A stretch of 64,000 nt of DNA from Streptomyces sp. TSRI0107 (GTDB taxonomy: Bacteria > Actinomycetota > Actinomycetes > Streptomycetales > Streptomycetaceae), in contig NZ_LIVZ01000001.1 in assembly GCF_001905845.1 (NCBI RefSeq), positions 744,001 through 808,000 on the forward strand. The letters are read 5' to 3'. Position 1 is the first letter of the stretch. Each line of letters opens with the position of its first letter. The notes beneath the pieces were generated by a model. The model was not told where the DNA came from. It worked only from the letters and a program-made list of their open reading frames with translations, and did no database searches. Position numbers and translations under genes: made by a program. Of the stretch, positions 16,400 through 24,545 are shown piece by piece.

Positions 16400-16894
16400 G
16401 TGACGACACGTGGAGTTCTGTACGTGCACTCCGCGCCGCGCGCGCTGTGCCCGCACGTCGAGTGGGCCGTCGCCGGGGTGCTCGGCACGCGCGTCAACCT
16501 CGACTGGATCCGGCAGCCGGCCGCCCCCGGCACCTGGCGCTCGGAGTTCTCCTGGCAGGGCGAGGCGGGCACCGCGTCCAAGCTGGCGTCCGCACTGCGC
16601 GGCTGGCACCTGCTGCGCTTCGAGGTCACCGCCGAGCCCTGCCCCACCGCCGAGGGCGAGCGCTACAGCTGCACCCCCGACCTCGGGATCTTCCACGCCG
16701 TCACCGGCATCCACGGCGACATCCTCATCCCCGAGGACCGTCTCCGCGCGGCCCTTCAGCGCAGCCAGCGCGGCGAGACCGACCTGGAGGCGGAGATCGC
16801 CAAGCTGCTCGGCAAGCCCTGGGACGACGAGCTGGAGCCGTTCCGCTACGCGGGCGAGGGCGCCCCGGTCCGCTGGCTGCACCAGGTGGTGTGA
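16400..16894 (+). CDS. DUF3145 protein
   Basis: 164 residues, actinobacteria-specific DUF3145 family (GVLYVHSAPRALCPHVEWAV, DLGIFHAVTGIHGDILIPEDRL). No membrane segment or signal. GTG start with GGAGG at 16390, 5 nt spacing. Function unknown; I recall the family next to the fatty-acid synthase genes in Streptomyces, as here, where it is convergent with fabF across a strong terminator. Confidence 0.92.
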   Translation: MTTRGVLYVHSAPRALCPHVEWAVAGVLGTRVNLDWIRQPAAPGTWRSEFSWQGEAGTASKLASALRGWHLLRFEVTAEPCPTAEGERYSCTPDLGIFHAVTGIHGDILIPEDRLRAALQRSQRGETDLEAEIAKLLGKPWDDELEPFRYAGEGAPVRWLHQVV

Positions 16895-16942
16895 GGCGTC
16901 CGCCGACGCGCGTGACCTCGTACAGTCGTGACCTCTTACACG

Positions 16943-16976
16943 TGAAGGGCCCCCACCGCCTGGTGGGGGCCCTTCA
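16943..16976. terminator. Bidirectional terminator of the fab operon and DUF3145
   Basis: Perfect 15-bp stem (16943-16957 with 16962-16976) and GCCT tetraloop between convergent genes. Confidence 0.9.
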
Positions 16977-16994
16977 GGTTCGTGCGGGTGCCGC

Positions 16995-18266
16995 TCAGAC
17001 CGAGCGGAACGCCAGCACCACGTTGTGCCCGCCGAAGCCGAACGAGTCGTTCAGCGCCGCGATGCGGCCGTCGACCGGCAGCTTCCGGGCCTCGCCGCGC
17101 ACGATGTCCGCGTTCGCCTCGGCCTCGGGGTCGAGGTTCTCGACGTTGATGGTGGGCGGCGCCACCCGGTGGTACAGCGCGAGGATCGTGGCGACGGACT
17201 CCACGCCACCGGCGCCACCCAGCAGGTGACCGGTCATCGACTTCGTCGCCGACACCGCGAAGTGGTCGGCCTCGTCGCCGAACACCTTGCGCAGCGCCTT
17301 CAGCTCGGCCACGTCACCGGCCGGCGTCGACGTCGCGTGCGCGTTGACGTGCACGATCTCCGCCGGGTCCAGGTCGGTGCGCTCCAGCAGGTTCTGCAGG
17401 GCGTGCGCGATGCCGCGGCCCTCGGGCTCCGGCTGCACGATGTCGTGGCTGTCGGCGGAGATGCCCTGACCGACCGCCTCGGCGTACACCCGGGCGCCGC
17501 GCTTCGCGGCGTGCTCGGCGGACTCCAGGACGATCACACCGGCGCCCTCACCGAGGACGAAGCCGTCGCGGGCCACGTCGTACGGGCGGGACGCGCCCTG
17601 CGGGTCGTCGTTGTTCTTGGACATCGCCATCATGTTGCCGAACGCGGCGATCGGCAGCGGGTGGATGGCCGCCTCGGTACCGCCGGCGACGACCACGTCC
17701 GCGCGGCCGGAGCGGATCATCTCGATGGCGTAACCGATGGCCTCGGCACCGGACGCGCACGCGGAGACCGGCGTGTGCACACCCGCGCGGGCGCCCACGG
17801 CCAGGCCCACGTTCGCCGACGGGCCGTTCGGCATGAGCATGGGAACGGTGTGCGGGGAGACGCGGCGGACGCCCTTCTCCTTCAGCACGTCGTACTGGTC
17901 CAGCAGGGTCGTCACACCACCGATGCCGGAGGCGATGACGGCACCCAGCCGGTCGGGGTCGACGGAGCCGTCCTCACCGGCCTTGCCGGTGAAGCCCGCG
18001 TCGGCCCACGCCTCCTGGGCGGCGACCAGCGCGAACTGCGCCGAGCGGTCCAGCCGGCGGGCCTGCGGCCGCGGAATGACCTCGGTCGGCTCCACGGCCA
18101 CGGGCGCGGCGATACGGACCGCCTGGTCGGCGGCCCAGTCCTGGTCCAGGGGCTTGACGCCGGAGCGTCCGGCGATCAGGCCCTCCCAGGTGGAAGATGC
18201 GTCGCCACCCAGCGGTGTGGTTGCGCCGATACCGGTGACGACCACGGTGTGATTGGTCGGGCTCAC
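16995..18266 (-). CDS. fabF: 3-oxoacyl-ACP synthase II (FabF)
   Basis: Elongating ketosynthase of type II fatty-acid synthesis: condenses malonyl-ACP with acyl-ACP. 423 residues. Catalytic triad Cys170 (PVSACASG), His310 (NAHATSTP) and His347 (GHLLGG), with Lys342 (TKSMTG). GTG start at 18266 (VSPTNHTVVVTGIG) with GGAG 11 nt upstream. Last gene of fabD-fabH-acpP-fabF, 71 bp after acpP with a small hairpin between. Confidence 0.97.
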   Translation of the reverse strand: MSPTNHTVVVTGIGATTPLGGDASSTWEGLIAGRSGVKPLDQDWAADQAVRIAAPVAVEPTEVIPRPQARRLDRSAQFALVAAQEAWADAGFTGKAGEDGSVDPDRLGAVIASGIGGVTTLLDQYDVLKEKGVRRVSPHTVPMLMPNGPSANVGLAVGARAGVHTPVSACASGAEAIGYAIEMIRSGRADVVVAGGTEAAIHPLPIAAFGNMMAMSKNNDDPQGASRPYDVARDGFVLGEGAGVIVLESAEHAAKRGARVYAEAVGQGISADSHDIVQPEPEGRGIAHALQNLLERTDLDPAEIVHVNAHATSTPAGDVAELKALRKVFGDEADHFAVSATKSMTGHLLGGAGGVESVATILALYHRVAPPTINVENLDPEAEANADIVRGEARKLPVDGRIAALNDSFGFGGHNVVLAFRSV

Positions 18267-18298
18267 GGGAATTCTTTCTCCAGACAGGGATTCAGCGG

Positions 18299-18316
18299 CG
18301 CCACCGCCGGGTGGCG
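18299..18316 (-). promoter_or_regulatory. Intercistronic hairpin between acpP and fabF
   Basis: 7-bp stem (CGCCACC pairing with GGTGGCG) and GCCG loop in the acpP-fabF gap. It could act as a partial terminator or 3'-stabiliser that keeps acpP mRNA above fabF mRNA. Inference only. Confidence 0.4.
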
Positions 18317-18337
18317 GGGCAGGCAACAGCCTCGAGG

Positions 18338-18586
18338 TCAGGCCTGGTGCTTAAGGATGTAGTCGGTCGCGTCACCGACGGTCTTGAGGTTCTTGACGTC
18401 CTCGTCGGGGATCTTGACGTCGAAGCGCTCCTCGGCGGCGACGACGACCTCGACCATGGACAGCGAGTCGACGTCCAGGTCGTCGGTGAAGGACTTGTCC
18501 AGCTGGACGTCCTCAACCGGGATGCCGGCGATCTCGTTCACGATGTCGGCGAGACCGGCGACGATCTCTTCCTGAGTGGCGGCCAT
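18338..18586 (-). CDS. acpP: Acyl carrier protein
   Basis: 82 residues, acidic four-helix carrier. Ser41 in DDLDVDSLSMVE receives the 4'-phosphopantetheine arm and carries the growing acyl chain between the Fab enzymes. AAGGAG ribosome site 8 nt before ATG 18586. Lies within the fab operon after fabH. Confidence 0.97.
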   Translation of the reverse strand: MAATQEEIVAGLADIVNEIAGIPVEDVQLDKSFTDDLDVDSLSMVEVVVAAEERFDVKIPDEDVKNLKTVGDATDYILKHQA

Positions 18587-18689
18587 GTCGGCGCTCCTTC
18601 GTTGATATTCCAGGGGGTGTGGCGTCCCGCCGCGGCAGCGGCAGGTGGTTGCGTTCCGGCACCGGATCGAATGATCCGGCACGGAGTGC

Positions 18690-19691
18690 CTAGGGGAGGG
18701 TAACGACCGTCGCGGCGTAGACGAGACCCGCCCCGAATCCGATGACGAGCGCGGTGTCGCCGCTCTTCGCCTCGCCGGTCGCCAGGAGCCGCTCCATCGC
18801 GAGCGGGATCGAGGCGGCCGAGGTGTTGCCGGTGGTGCGCACGTCGCGGGCGACCGTGACGGACTCCGGCAGCTTCAGGGTCTTCACCATCGAGTCGATG
18901 ATCCGCTCGTTGGCCTGGTGCGGGATGAAGACGTCGAGGTCGGTGGCGTCGATCCCGGCCGCGTCCAGCGCCTGCTGGGCGACCTTCGCCATCTCGAAGA
19001 CGGCCCAGCGGAACACCGCCTGGCCCTCCTGCGTGATGGCGGGGAACCGCTCGACCTCGCCCGTGCGGTAGTCGGTCCACGGCACGGTCTGCTTGATGGT
19101 CTCGGACTTGTCGCCCTCGGAACCCCAGACCGTGGGGCCGATCGCGGGCTCGTCCGACGGGCCGACGACGACCGCGCCGGCGCCGTCACCGAACAGGAAG
19201 GCCGTCGCGCGGTCCTCCAGGTCGGTCAGGTCGCTCAGCCGCTCCACGCCGATGACCAGGACGTACTCGGCGGAGCCCTCGACGATCATGCCCTTGGCGA
19301 GGGTGAGGCCGTAGCCGAAGCCGGCGCAGCCCGCCGAGATGTCGAACGCGGCGGCCTTGTTCGTGCCCAGCTTGTCGGCGATCTCGGTCGCGACGGCCGG
19401 GGTCTGCTTGAAGTGGCTGACGGTGGAGACGACCACCGCGCCGATCTGCTCGGCGGTGATCCCGGCGTCCGCGATGGCCTTGCCGGACGCCTCGACCGAC
19501 ATCGCGGCGACGGTCTCCTCGTCGTTGGCCCAGTGCCGCGTCTGGATGCCGGACCGCGAACGGATCCACTCGTCCGAGGAGTCGATCTTCTCGAGGATCA
19601 CCTCGTTGGGCACCACGCGGGTCGGACGGTAGCCGCCCACGCCCAGGATGCGGGCGTACGGGGCGCCCTTGGCGGGCTTGATCTTCGACAT
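18690..19691 (-). CDS. fabH: 3-oxoacyl-ACP synthase III (FabH)
   Basis: Initiating ketosynthase that condenses acetyl- or branched acyl-CoA with malonyl-ACP; in Streptomyces it sets the iso/anteiso fatty-acid pattern. 333 residues, triad Cys122 (ISAGCAGFGY), His258 (FIPHQANERI) and Asn289 (TGNTSAAS). ATG 19691 with AAGGAG about 12 nt upstream. Follows fabD by 23 bp. Confidence 0.97.
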   Translation of the reverse strand: MSKIKPAKGAPYARILGVGGYRPTRVVPNEVILEKIDSSDEWIRSRSGIQTRHWANDEETVAAMSVEASGKAIADAGITAEQIGAVVVSTVSHFKQTPAVATEIADKLGTNKAAAFDISAGCAGFGYGLTLAKGMIVEGSAEYVLVIGVERLSDLTDLEDRATAFLFGDGAGAVVVGPSDEPAIGPTVWGSEGDKSETIKQTVPWTDYRTGEVERFPAITQEGQAVFRWAVFEMAKVAQQALDAAGIDATDLDVFIPHQANERIIDSMVKTLKLPESVTVARDVRTTGNTSAASIPLAMERLLATGEAKSGDTALVIGFGAGLVYAATVVTLP

Positions 19692-19714
19692 GGTGTCGGT
19701 CGGCTCCTTAGGGC

Positions 19715-20659
19715 TCAGGCGCCCGCCGCGTCGGCGGCAGCATCGGATGCGGCGGCGATGAGCTCGCGGGCCGCGTCGAGGTCGTCGGGGGTCTTCAGGG
19801 CCAGCGTCTTCACACCGGGCAGCGCGCGCTTGGCGAGACCGGTGAGGGTGCCGCCGGGGCAGACCTCCAGCAGGGCGGTGACGCCGAGCTCCTTGAAGGT
19901 CTCCATGCACAGGTCCCAGCGGACCGGGTTGGCGACCTGTCCGACCAGCCGGGAGACGATCTCGTCACCGGTGGTGACGGTCTTGCCGTCCTTGTTGGAG
20001 ACGTAGGGGACCTTCGGGTCGGCCGGCGTCAGCTCACGCGCGGCCTCGGCCAGCTTGTCGACCGCCGGGGCCATGTGGTGCGTGTGGAACGCGCCGGCCA
20101 CCTTCAGCGGAACGATCTTGCGGACGCCCTCGGGCTTGTCCTCGTTCAGCGCGGCCAGCTGCTCCAGCGTGCCCGCGGCGACGATCTGGCCGGCGCCGTT
20201 GACGTTCGCCGGGGTCAGGCCCAGCTTCTCCAGGTGGGCGACGCTCACCTCGGGATCGCCGCCGAGCAGCGCCGACATGCCGGTCGCGGTGATCGCCGCG
20301 GCCTCCGCCATGGCGAGGCCGCGCTTGCGGACCAGGGACAGCGCCGCGGTGTCGTCGAGGACGCCCGCGAAGGCGGCGGCGGTGATCTCACCGACGCTGT
20401 GACCCGCGACCGCGCCCGGCGCAATGTCACCGAGTGCCGTCGCGGACAGGATGCCCGCTGCGACCAGCAGCGGCTGCGCGACGGCGGTGTCGCGGATCTC
20501 GTCCGCGCCGGCCTTCGTGCCGTAGTGGGCGAGGTCCAGTCCGATGGCGTCCGACCATGCGGCGACACGGTCGGCCGCGCCGGGCAGTTCGAGCCAAGGG
20601 GTCAGGAAGCCGGGCGTCTGGGCGCCCTGGCCGGGAGCGACGAGTACGAGCACTCTCAC
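19715..20659 (-). CDS. fabD: Malonyl-CoA:ACP acyltransferase (FabD)
   Basis: Transfers malonyl from CoA to AcpP. 314 residues, alpha/beta-hydrolase-type acyltransferase with APGQGAQ near the N-terminus, the nucleophile elbow GHSVGE (Ser88), the Arg of VRKRGLAM and a late His (FHTHHM). GTG start at 20659; GTG 20653 is possible. First gene of the fab operon; a TTTTGT/ACAAAA inverted repeat lies about 60-80 bp upstream. Confidence 0.97.
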   Translation of the reverse strand: MRVLVLVAPGQGAQTPGFLTPWLELPGAADRVAAWSDAIGLDLAHYGTKAGADEIRDTAVAQPLLVAAGILSATALGDIAPGAVAGHSVGEITAAAFAGVLDDTAALSLVRKRGLAMAEAAAITATGMSALLGGDPEVSVAHLEKLGLTPANVNGAGQIVAAGTLEQLAALNEDKPEGVRKIVPLKVAGAFHTHHMAPAVDKLAEAARELTPADPKVPYVSNKDGKTVTTGDEIVSRLVGQVANPVRWDLCMETFKELGVTALLEVCPGGTLTGLAKRALPGVKTLALKTPDDLDAARELIAAASDAAADAAGA

Positions 20660-20719
20660 ACTCTCTCTTGGGGACGGGCGCGGCCGCCCGTGGGGACAAG
20701 GACGAAGAACAGCAGGGGG

Positions 20720-20740
20720 TTTTGTGGGCCCCCGACAAAA
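20720..20740. promoter_or_regulatory. Inverted repeat upstream of fabD, candidate FasR site
   Basis: TTTTGT-9 nt-ACAAAA, with inner GGG/CCC symmetry, between fasR and fabD. FasR is known to activate the Streptomyces fab operon by binding upstream of fabD; I do not recall its exact site, so assignment is by position and symmetry. Confidence 0.45.
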
Positions 20741-20742
20741 GA

Positions 20743-21948
20743 CTAGGGCTGGAGATCCCCGTCGGCCAGACGCCCCAGGATCAGCGCGATCCGCAGTGTG
20801 AAAGCGGAGCGTACATCGGAAGGCGACCAGCCGGTGACGTCAGTCACACGTCGGAGCCGGTAGCGCACGGTGTTCGGGTGAACGAAGAGCATCCTCGCGG
20901 CGCCTTCCAGGCTGCTCGCCTGTTCCAGATAGACACTCAAGGTCTCCAGGAGCGCGGACCCGGCTTCCTCCAGCGGTCTGTAGATCTCCTCCACCAACTG
21001 CTCGCGCGCGCTTGGGTCTCCGGCGATCGCGCGCTCCGGCAGCAGATCGTCCGCCAGTACCGGGCGGGGGGCGTCCTGCCAGGCGGAACACGCCTTCAGC
21101 CCGGCCGCGGCGGCCTGCGCGGACCGGGTCGCGGCCAGCAGGTCCGGCACCACCGGCCCCGCCACGACCGGCCCGGCGGCGAACGGCCCGATCAGCGACC
21201 TGGCCACGGCGATCGGGTTGTCGCTGCCACCGGCGATGACGACCAGCCGGTCCCCGAGCACCCCGGTGAGCACCTGGAGCTTGGCGTGCCGGGCGGCCCG
21301 CCGGATCGCCTCCACGGTCAGCTCGGAGTCGCCGTCGGGTGCCGTGCCCAGCACCACGCACACATGCTCCGGCGCGTTCCAGCCGAGCGCGGCGGCCCGG
21401 GACACCGCCCCCTCGTCGGCCTCCCCGCTCAGCACCGCGTTCACCACCAGCGACTCCAGCCGCGCGTCCCAGGCACCGCGTGCCTCCGCGGCCTGGGCGT
21501 AGACCTGGGCGGTGGCGAACGCGATCTCCCGGGCGTACACGAGCAGCGCCTCGCGCAGCACGCTCTCGTCCCCGGGAGCGGCGACCTCGTCGATCGCGCT
21601 CTCCATGACCTCGATGGTGGTGCGCACCATCTCCACGGTCTGCCGCAGCGTGATCGCCCGGGTCAGTTCGCGGGGCGCGGTCCCGAAGACGTCGGTGGAG
21701 ATCGCCTGCGGGGCGTCCGGATGCCGGAACCACTCGGTGAAGGCGGCGATGCCGGCCTGGGCGACCAGCCCGATCCAGGACCGGTTCTCCGGGGGCATGG
21801 CCCGGTACCACGGCAGGGTCTCGTCCATGCGTGCGATGGCCTGGGCGGCGAGGGATCCGGAGGACTTCTCCAGCCGCTTCAGGGTCGCGGAGTGCGGGTG
21901 GACGGCATGCGCTGCGGCTTCGGAATTGCTGGCTTCGGGTTCGGGCAC
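20743..21948 (-). CDS. fasR: PucR-type transcriptional activator of fatty-acid synthesis (FasR)
   Basis: 401 residues. N-terminal helical sensor region, a GGDEF-like central part (about residues 165-270) and a C-terminal PucR HTH (SLEGAARMLFVHPNTVRYRL, followed by TDVTGW). Immediately upstream of and co-directional with fabD-fabH-acpP-fabF, the arrangement of S. coelicolor fasR, whose product activates that operon. GTG start. The adjacent pirin gene is divergent. Confidence 0.9.
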   Translation of the reverse strand: MPEPEASNSEAAAHAVHPHSATLKRLEKSSGSLAAQAIARMDETLPWYRAMPPENRSWIGLVAQAGIAAFTEWFRHPDAPQAISTDVFGTAPRELTRAITLRQTVEMVRTTIEVMESAIDEVAAPGDESVLREALLVYAREIAFATAQVYAQAAEARGAWDARLESLVVNAVLSGEADEGAVSRAAALGWNAPEHVCVVLGTAPDGDSELTVEAIRRAARHAKLQVLTGVLGDRLVVIAGGSDNPIAVARSLIGPFAAGPVVAGPVVPDLLAATRSAQAAAAGLKACSAWQDAPRPVLADDLLPERAIAGDPSAREQLVEEIYRPLEEAGSALLETLSVYLEQASSLEGAARMLFVHPNTVRYRLRRVTDVTGWSPSDVRSAFTLRIALILGRLADGDLQP

Positions 21949-22019
21949 GGGGACAAGACTGCCTTATCGGGCCCGGACCGTGCGCCGCCGGGTCGGGACT
22001 GAGGTCTACGGTGGGACCC

Positions 22020-22676
22020 GTGATGGACATACGGCGCGCCGGCGAGCGCTACCCCGGCGGTGACCCGGAGGCCGGGATCGTGACCCGGCACGCCTTCTCC
22101 TTCGGCCCCCACTACGACCCCGGAAACCTGCGCTTCGGCGCGCTGATCGCCTGCAACGAGGAACGTCTCGCGCCGGGCGCCGGCTTCGACGAGCATCCGC
22201 ACAGCCACACCGAGATCGTCACCTGGGTCGTCGAGGGCGAGCTGACCCACCGCGACTCCACCGGCCACGAGACCCGGGTCCGCCCCGGCGACGTGCAGCG
22301 CCTCAGCGCCGCGGCCGGGGTCCGGCACGTCGAGCGCAACGACGGCGTGACGCCGCTCACCTTCGTCCAGATGTGGCTGGCGCCCCTGGCCCCGGGCGGC
22401 GACCCGTCGTACGAGATCGTGCCGGGCATCGCCGACTCCACCCCGTACGCGGTCCCGGAGGCGGGCGCGATGCTGCACGTCCGCCGCCTGGCGGCGGGGG
22501 AGCGGACGGCGCTGCCGGACGGGGCGTACGTGTACGCGCACGTCGTGCGGGGTGAGGTGCGCCTGGACGGCGAGACCCTCCGCCCCGGCGACGCGGCGCG
22601 CGTCACCGGCGCGAAGGACCTGGCGGCGGAGGCCCTGACCGGGGCGGAGCTGCTGATCTGGGAGATGGCCCCGTAG
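22020..22676 (+). CDS. Pirin family bicupin protein
   Basis: 218 residues. The N-terminal cupin carries the metal-binding set His-x-His-x-His with a downstream Glu (DEHPHSHTEIVTWVVEGELTH, residues about 58-77) and the family's VRPGDVQRLSAAAGVRHVE; the C-terminal cupin is degenerate. Some pirins have quercetinase activity or redox-regulatory roles; none is assignable here. A TACGGT box ends 7 nt before GTG 22020, so the start is probably this leaderless GTG; ATG 22023 follows immediately in frame. Confidence 0.88.
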   Translation: MMDIRRAGERYPGGDPEAGIVTRHAFSFGPHYDPGNLRFGALIACNEERLAPGAGFDEHPHSHTEIVTWVVEGELTHRDSTGHETRVRPGDVQRLSAAAGVRHVERNDGVTPLTFVQMWLAPLAPGGDPSYEIVPGIADSTPYAVPEAGAMLHVRRLAAGERTALPDGAYVYAHVVRGEVRLDGETLRPGDAARVTGAKDLAAEALTGAELLIWEMAP

Positions 22677-22686
22677 CGGGGCCGGC

Positions 22687-23508
22687 TCAGCCCCGCGCCT
22701 CCGCCAGCACCGCGTCGGTGAACGCCGGCCACACCTCGATCGCCCAGGGTCCGAACGACCGGTCGGCCAGCGCCACGCACGCCATCCCCGCGTCCGGGTC
22801 GATCCACAGGAACGTCCCGGACTGCCCGAAGTGCCCGAACGTCCGGGGGGAGGAAGAAGCCCCCGTCCAGTGCGGCGACTTGCCGTCGCGGATCTCGAAC
22901 CCCAGCCCCCAGTCGTTGGGGTTCTGGTGCCCGTACCCCGGCAGCACCCCCTTGGTCCCGGCGTACTGCACGCTCATCGCCTCGCCCACCGTCCGGGGGT
23001 CCAGCAGCCGCGGCGCCTGCACCTCGGCGGCGAACCGCAGCAGGTCCCCGACCGTCGACACGCCGTCCTTCGCCGGGGAGCCCTCCAGCGTCGTCGACGT
23101 CATGCCCAGCGGCTCCAGCACCGCCTGCCGCAGGTACTCGGCGAAGGGGATGTCCGTCGCCTTCGCCACATGGTCGCCCAGCTGCTCGAACCCGGCGTTC
23201 GAGTACAGCCGCCGGTCGCCGGGCGCGGCCATGACCCGGTGCTCGTCGAAGGCCAGACCCGAGGTGTGCGCGAGCAGATGACGGACCGTCGAGCCGTCCG
23301 GCCCCGCCGGTTCGTCCAGCTCGATCGCGCCCTCCTCGTAGGCGACCAGCACCGCGTACGCGGCGAGCGGCTTGGTGACCGAGGCCAGCGGGAAACGCCG
23401 GTCGGCGGGGCCGTGGGTCCCGAGGACCGTGCCGTCGGCCCGTACGACACCCGCCGCGGCGGCGGTAACCGGCCAGTTCTCGATCAGTGCGAGGCTGTTC
23501 AGCGACAT
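22687..23508 (-). CDS. Serine hydrolase, beta-lactamase fold
   Basis: 273 residues, no signal peptide. Motifs: Ser43-Val-Thr-Lys46 (LASVTK), Tyr-Ser-Asn (RRLYSNAGFEQL), HLLAHTSGL, and HFGQSG in the KTG position. Shorter than class C beta-lactamases; cytoplasmic esterase or peptidase-like. TAGGCT, 7 nt, ATG indicates leaderless mRNA. Convergent with the pirin gene across a 10-bp gap. Substrate unknown. Confidence 0.87.
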   Translation of the reverse strand: MSLNSLALIENWPVTAAAAGVVRADGTVLGTHGPADRRFPLASVTKPLAAYAVLVAYEEGAIELDEPAGPDGSTVRHLLAHTSGLAFDEHRVMAAPGDRRLYSNAGFEQLGDHVAKATDIPFAEYLRQAVLEPLGMTSTTLEGSPAKDGVSTVGDLLRFAAEVQAPRLLDPRTVGEAMSVQYAGTKGVLPGYGHQNPNDWGLGFEIRDGKSPHWTGASSSPRTFGHFGQSGTFLWIDPDAGMACVALADRSFGPWAIEVWPAFTDAVLAEARG

Positions 23509-23527
23509 GCCGCCGAGCCTATGCGCC

Positions 23528-23998
23528 TCAGAGGAGCAGCCGCATCGAGGGGTCGGAGTCCCGGGTGAAGCCCAGCGAGGCGTACAGCGGCTCCGCGGCG
23601 GGGGAGGCGGTGAGCAGTACGTGCCCGGTGCCCCGCTCCCGGAACCACTCCAGCAGCGCCTCCATGCAGGCGCGCGCGTGGCCCTGGCGCCGGACGTCCG
23701 GGTCGGTGGCGACGCTGAACACCTGGCCGACCCGGCCGTGCGGGTTCCCGGCCTTGCCGATGCGGTAGTCCACCGTCCCGGCGACCACCGCCGCCAGTGC
23801 TCCCGGCCGCCGCGGATGGTCCACCACGAACGCGGCGAAGTCCCCGTCCGTCTCCGCCAGCCGCTTGCGCAGCACCGGCAGGGACTCGGTGTGCCAGTCC
23901 GTGTCCCCGTCCGCGGAGAACACCGAATCGATCATGACCTGGCGCAGGCGCAGCAGCTCCGGCGCATCCTCGGGAAGGGCACGGCGTACTAGGCTCAT
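23528..23998 (-). CDS. GNAT family N-acetyltransferase
   Basis: 156 residues, single GNAT domain: FAAFVVDHP, AGTVDYRIG, VFSVATDPDVRRQGHARACMEAL (acetyl-CoA pyrophosphate loop R-R-Q-G-H-A) and LLTASPAAEPLYASLGF. Substrate amine unknown. TACCGT, 7 nt, ATG suggests leaderless mRNA. Divergent from the MerR gene; its promoter does not overlap the MerR operator. Confidence 0.88.
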   Translation of the reverse strand: MSLVRRALPEDAPELLRLRQVMIDSVFSADGDTDWHTESLPVLRKRLAETDGDFAAFVVDHPRRPGALAAVVAGTVDYRIGKAGNPHGRVGQVFSVATDPDVRRQGHARACMEALLEWFRERGTGHVLLTASPAAEPLYASLGFTRDSDPSMRLLL

Positions 23999-24045
23999 GC
24001 CGCCTACGGTACTTACATCCTCGCGTGAATTCTCGGCCTTTTCGC

Positions 24046-24076
24046 TTGCTTGGAGTGCACTCCAAGGTCATAGCGT
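24046..24076 (+). promoter_or_regulatory. MerR-type promoter with 19-bp spacer and palindromic operator
   Basis: -35 TTGCTT (24046-24051), -10 TAGCGT (24071-24076), spacer 19 bp, the overlong spacing typical of MerR-activated promoters. The perfect 18-bp palindrome CTTGGAGTGCACTCCAAG (24049-24066) fills the spacer. The predicted transcription start falls at the ATG (24084). Confidence 0.8.
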
Positions 24077-24083
24077 GGAGGCC

Positions 24084-24545
24084 ATGACGGTGATGCAGAC
24101 CATGCCCGCGGCCACCGAGGACAGCCCCACCAGGACCGACATCTGCTCAGCCGCGCCACGCCGGCACCCGCGCCCCGACGGCCAGGACCGCTACACGATC
24201 AGCGAGGTCGTCGCCTTCACCAGCCTCACGGCCCACACCCTGCGCTGGTACGAGCGGATCGGCCTGATGTCCCACATCGACCGCTCGCACACCGGCCAGC
24301 GCCGCTACTCCAACCGCGACCTCGACTGGCTGGACCTGGTCGGCAAGCTCCGGCTGACCGGCATGCCGGTCGCCGACATGGTCCGGTACGCCGAGCTGGT
24401 GCGCGAGGGCGACCACACCTTCGACGAACGCCGGGAACTGCTGGAGACGACCCGCCGGGACGTCCTCTCCAGGATCGCGGAACTCCAGGACACGCTCGCC
24501 GTACTCGACCGGAAGATCGACTTCTACTCGGAGAGGACCCGATGA
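24084..24545 (+). CDS. MerR-family transcriptional regulator
   Basis: 153 residues: extended N-terminus, winged HTH (YTISEVVAFTSLTAHTLRWYERIGL, about residues 35-60), and a long dimerisation helix. Lacks the Cys set of metal-sensing MerR proteins at the C-terminus, so a small-molecule or stress regulator is more likely. Autoregulated through the palindrome in its own promoter. The stop overlaps the aldo/keto reductase ATG (ATGA), so both are translated from one mRNA that is probably leaderless; GGAGG abuts the ATG too closely to serve it. Confidence 0.92.
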   Translation: MTVMQTMPAATEDSPTRTDICSAAPRRHPRPDGQDRYTISEVVAFTSLTAHTLRWYERIGLMSHIDRSHTGQRRYSNRDLDWLDLVGKLRLTGMPVADMVRYAELVREGDHTFDERRELLETTRRDVLSRIAELQDTLAVLDRKIDFYSERTR

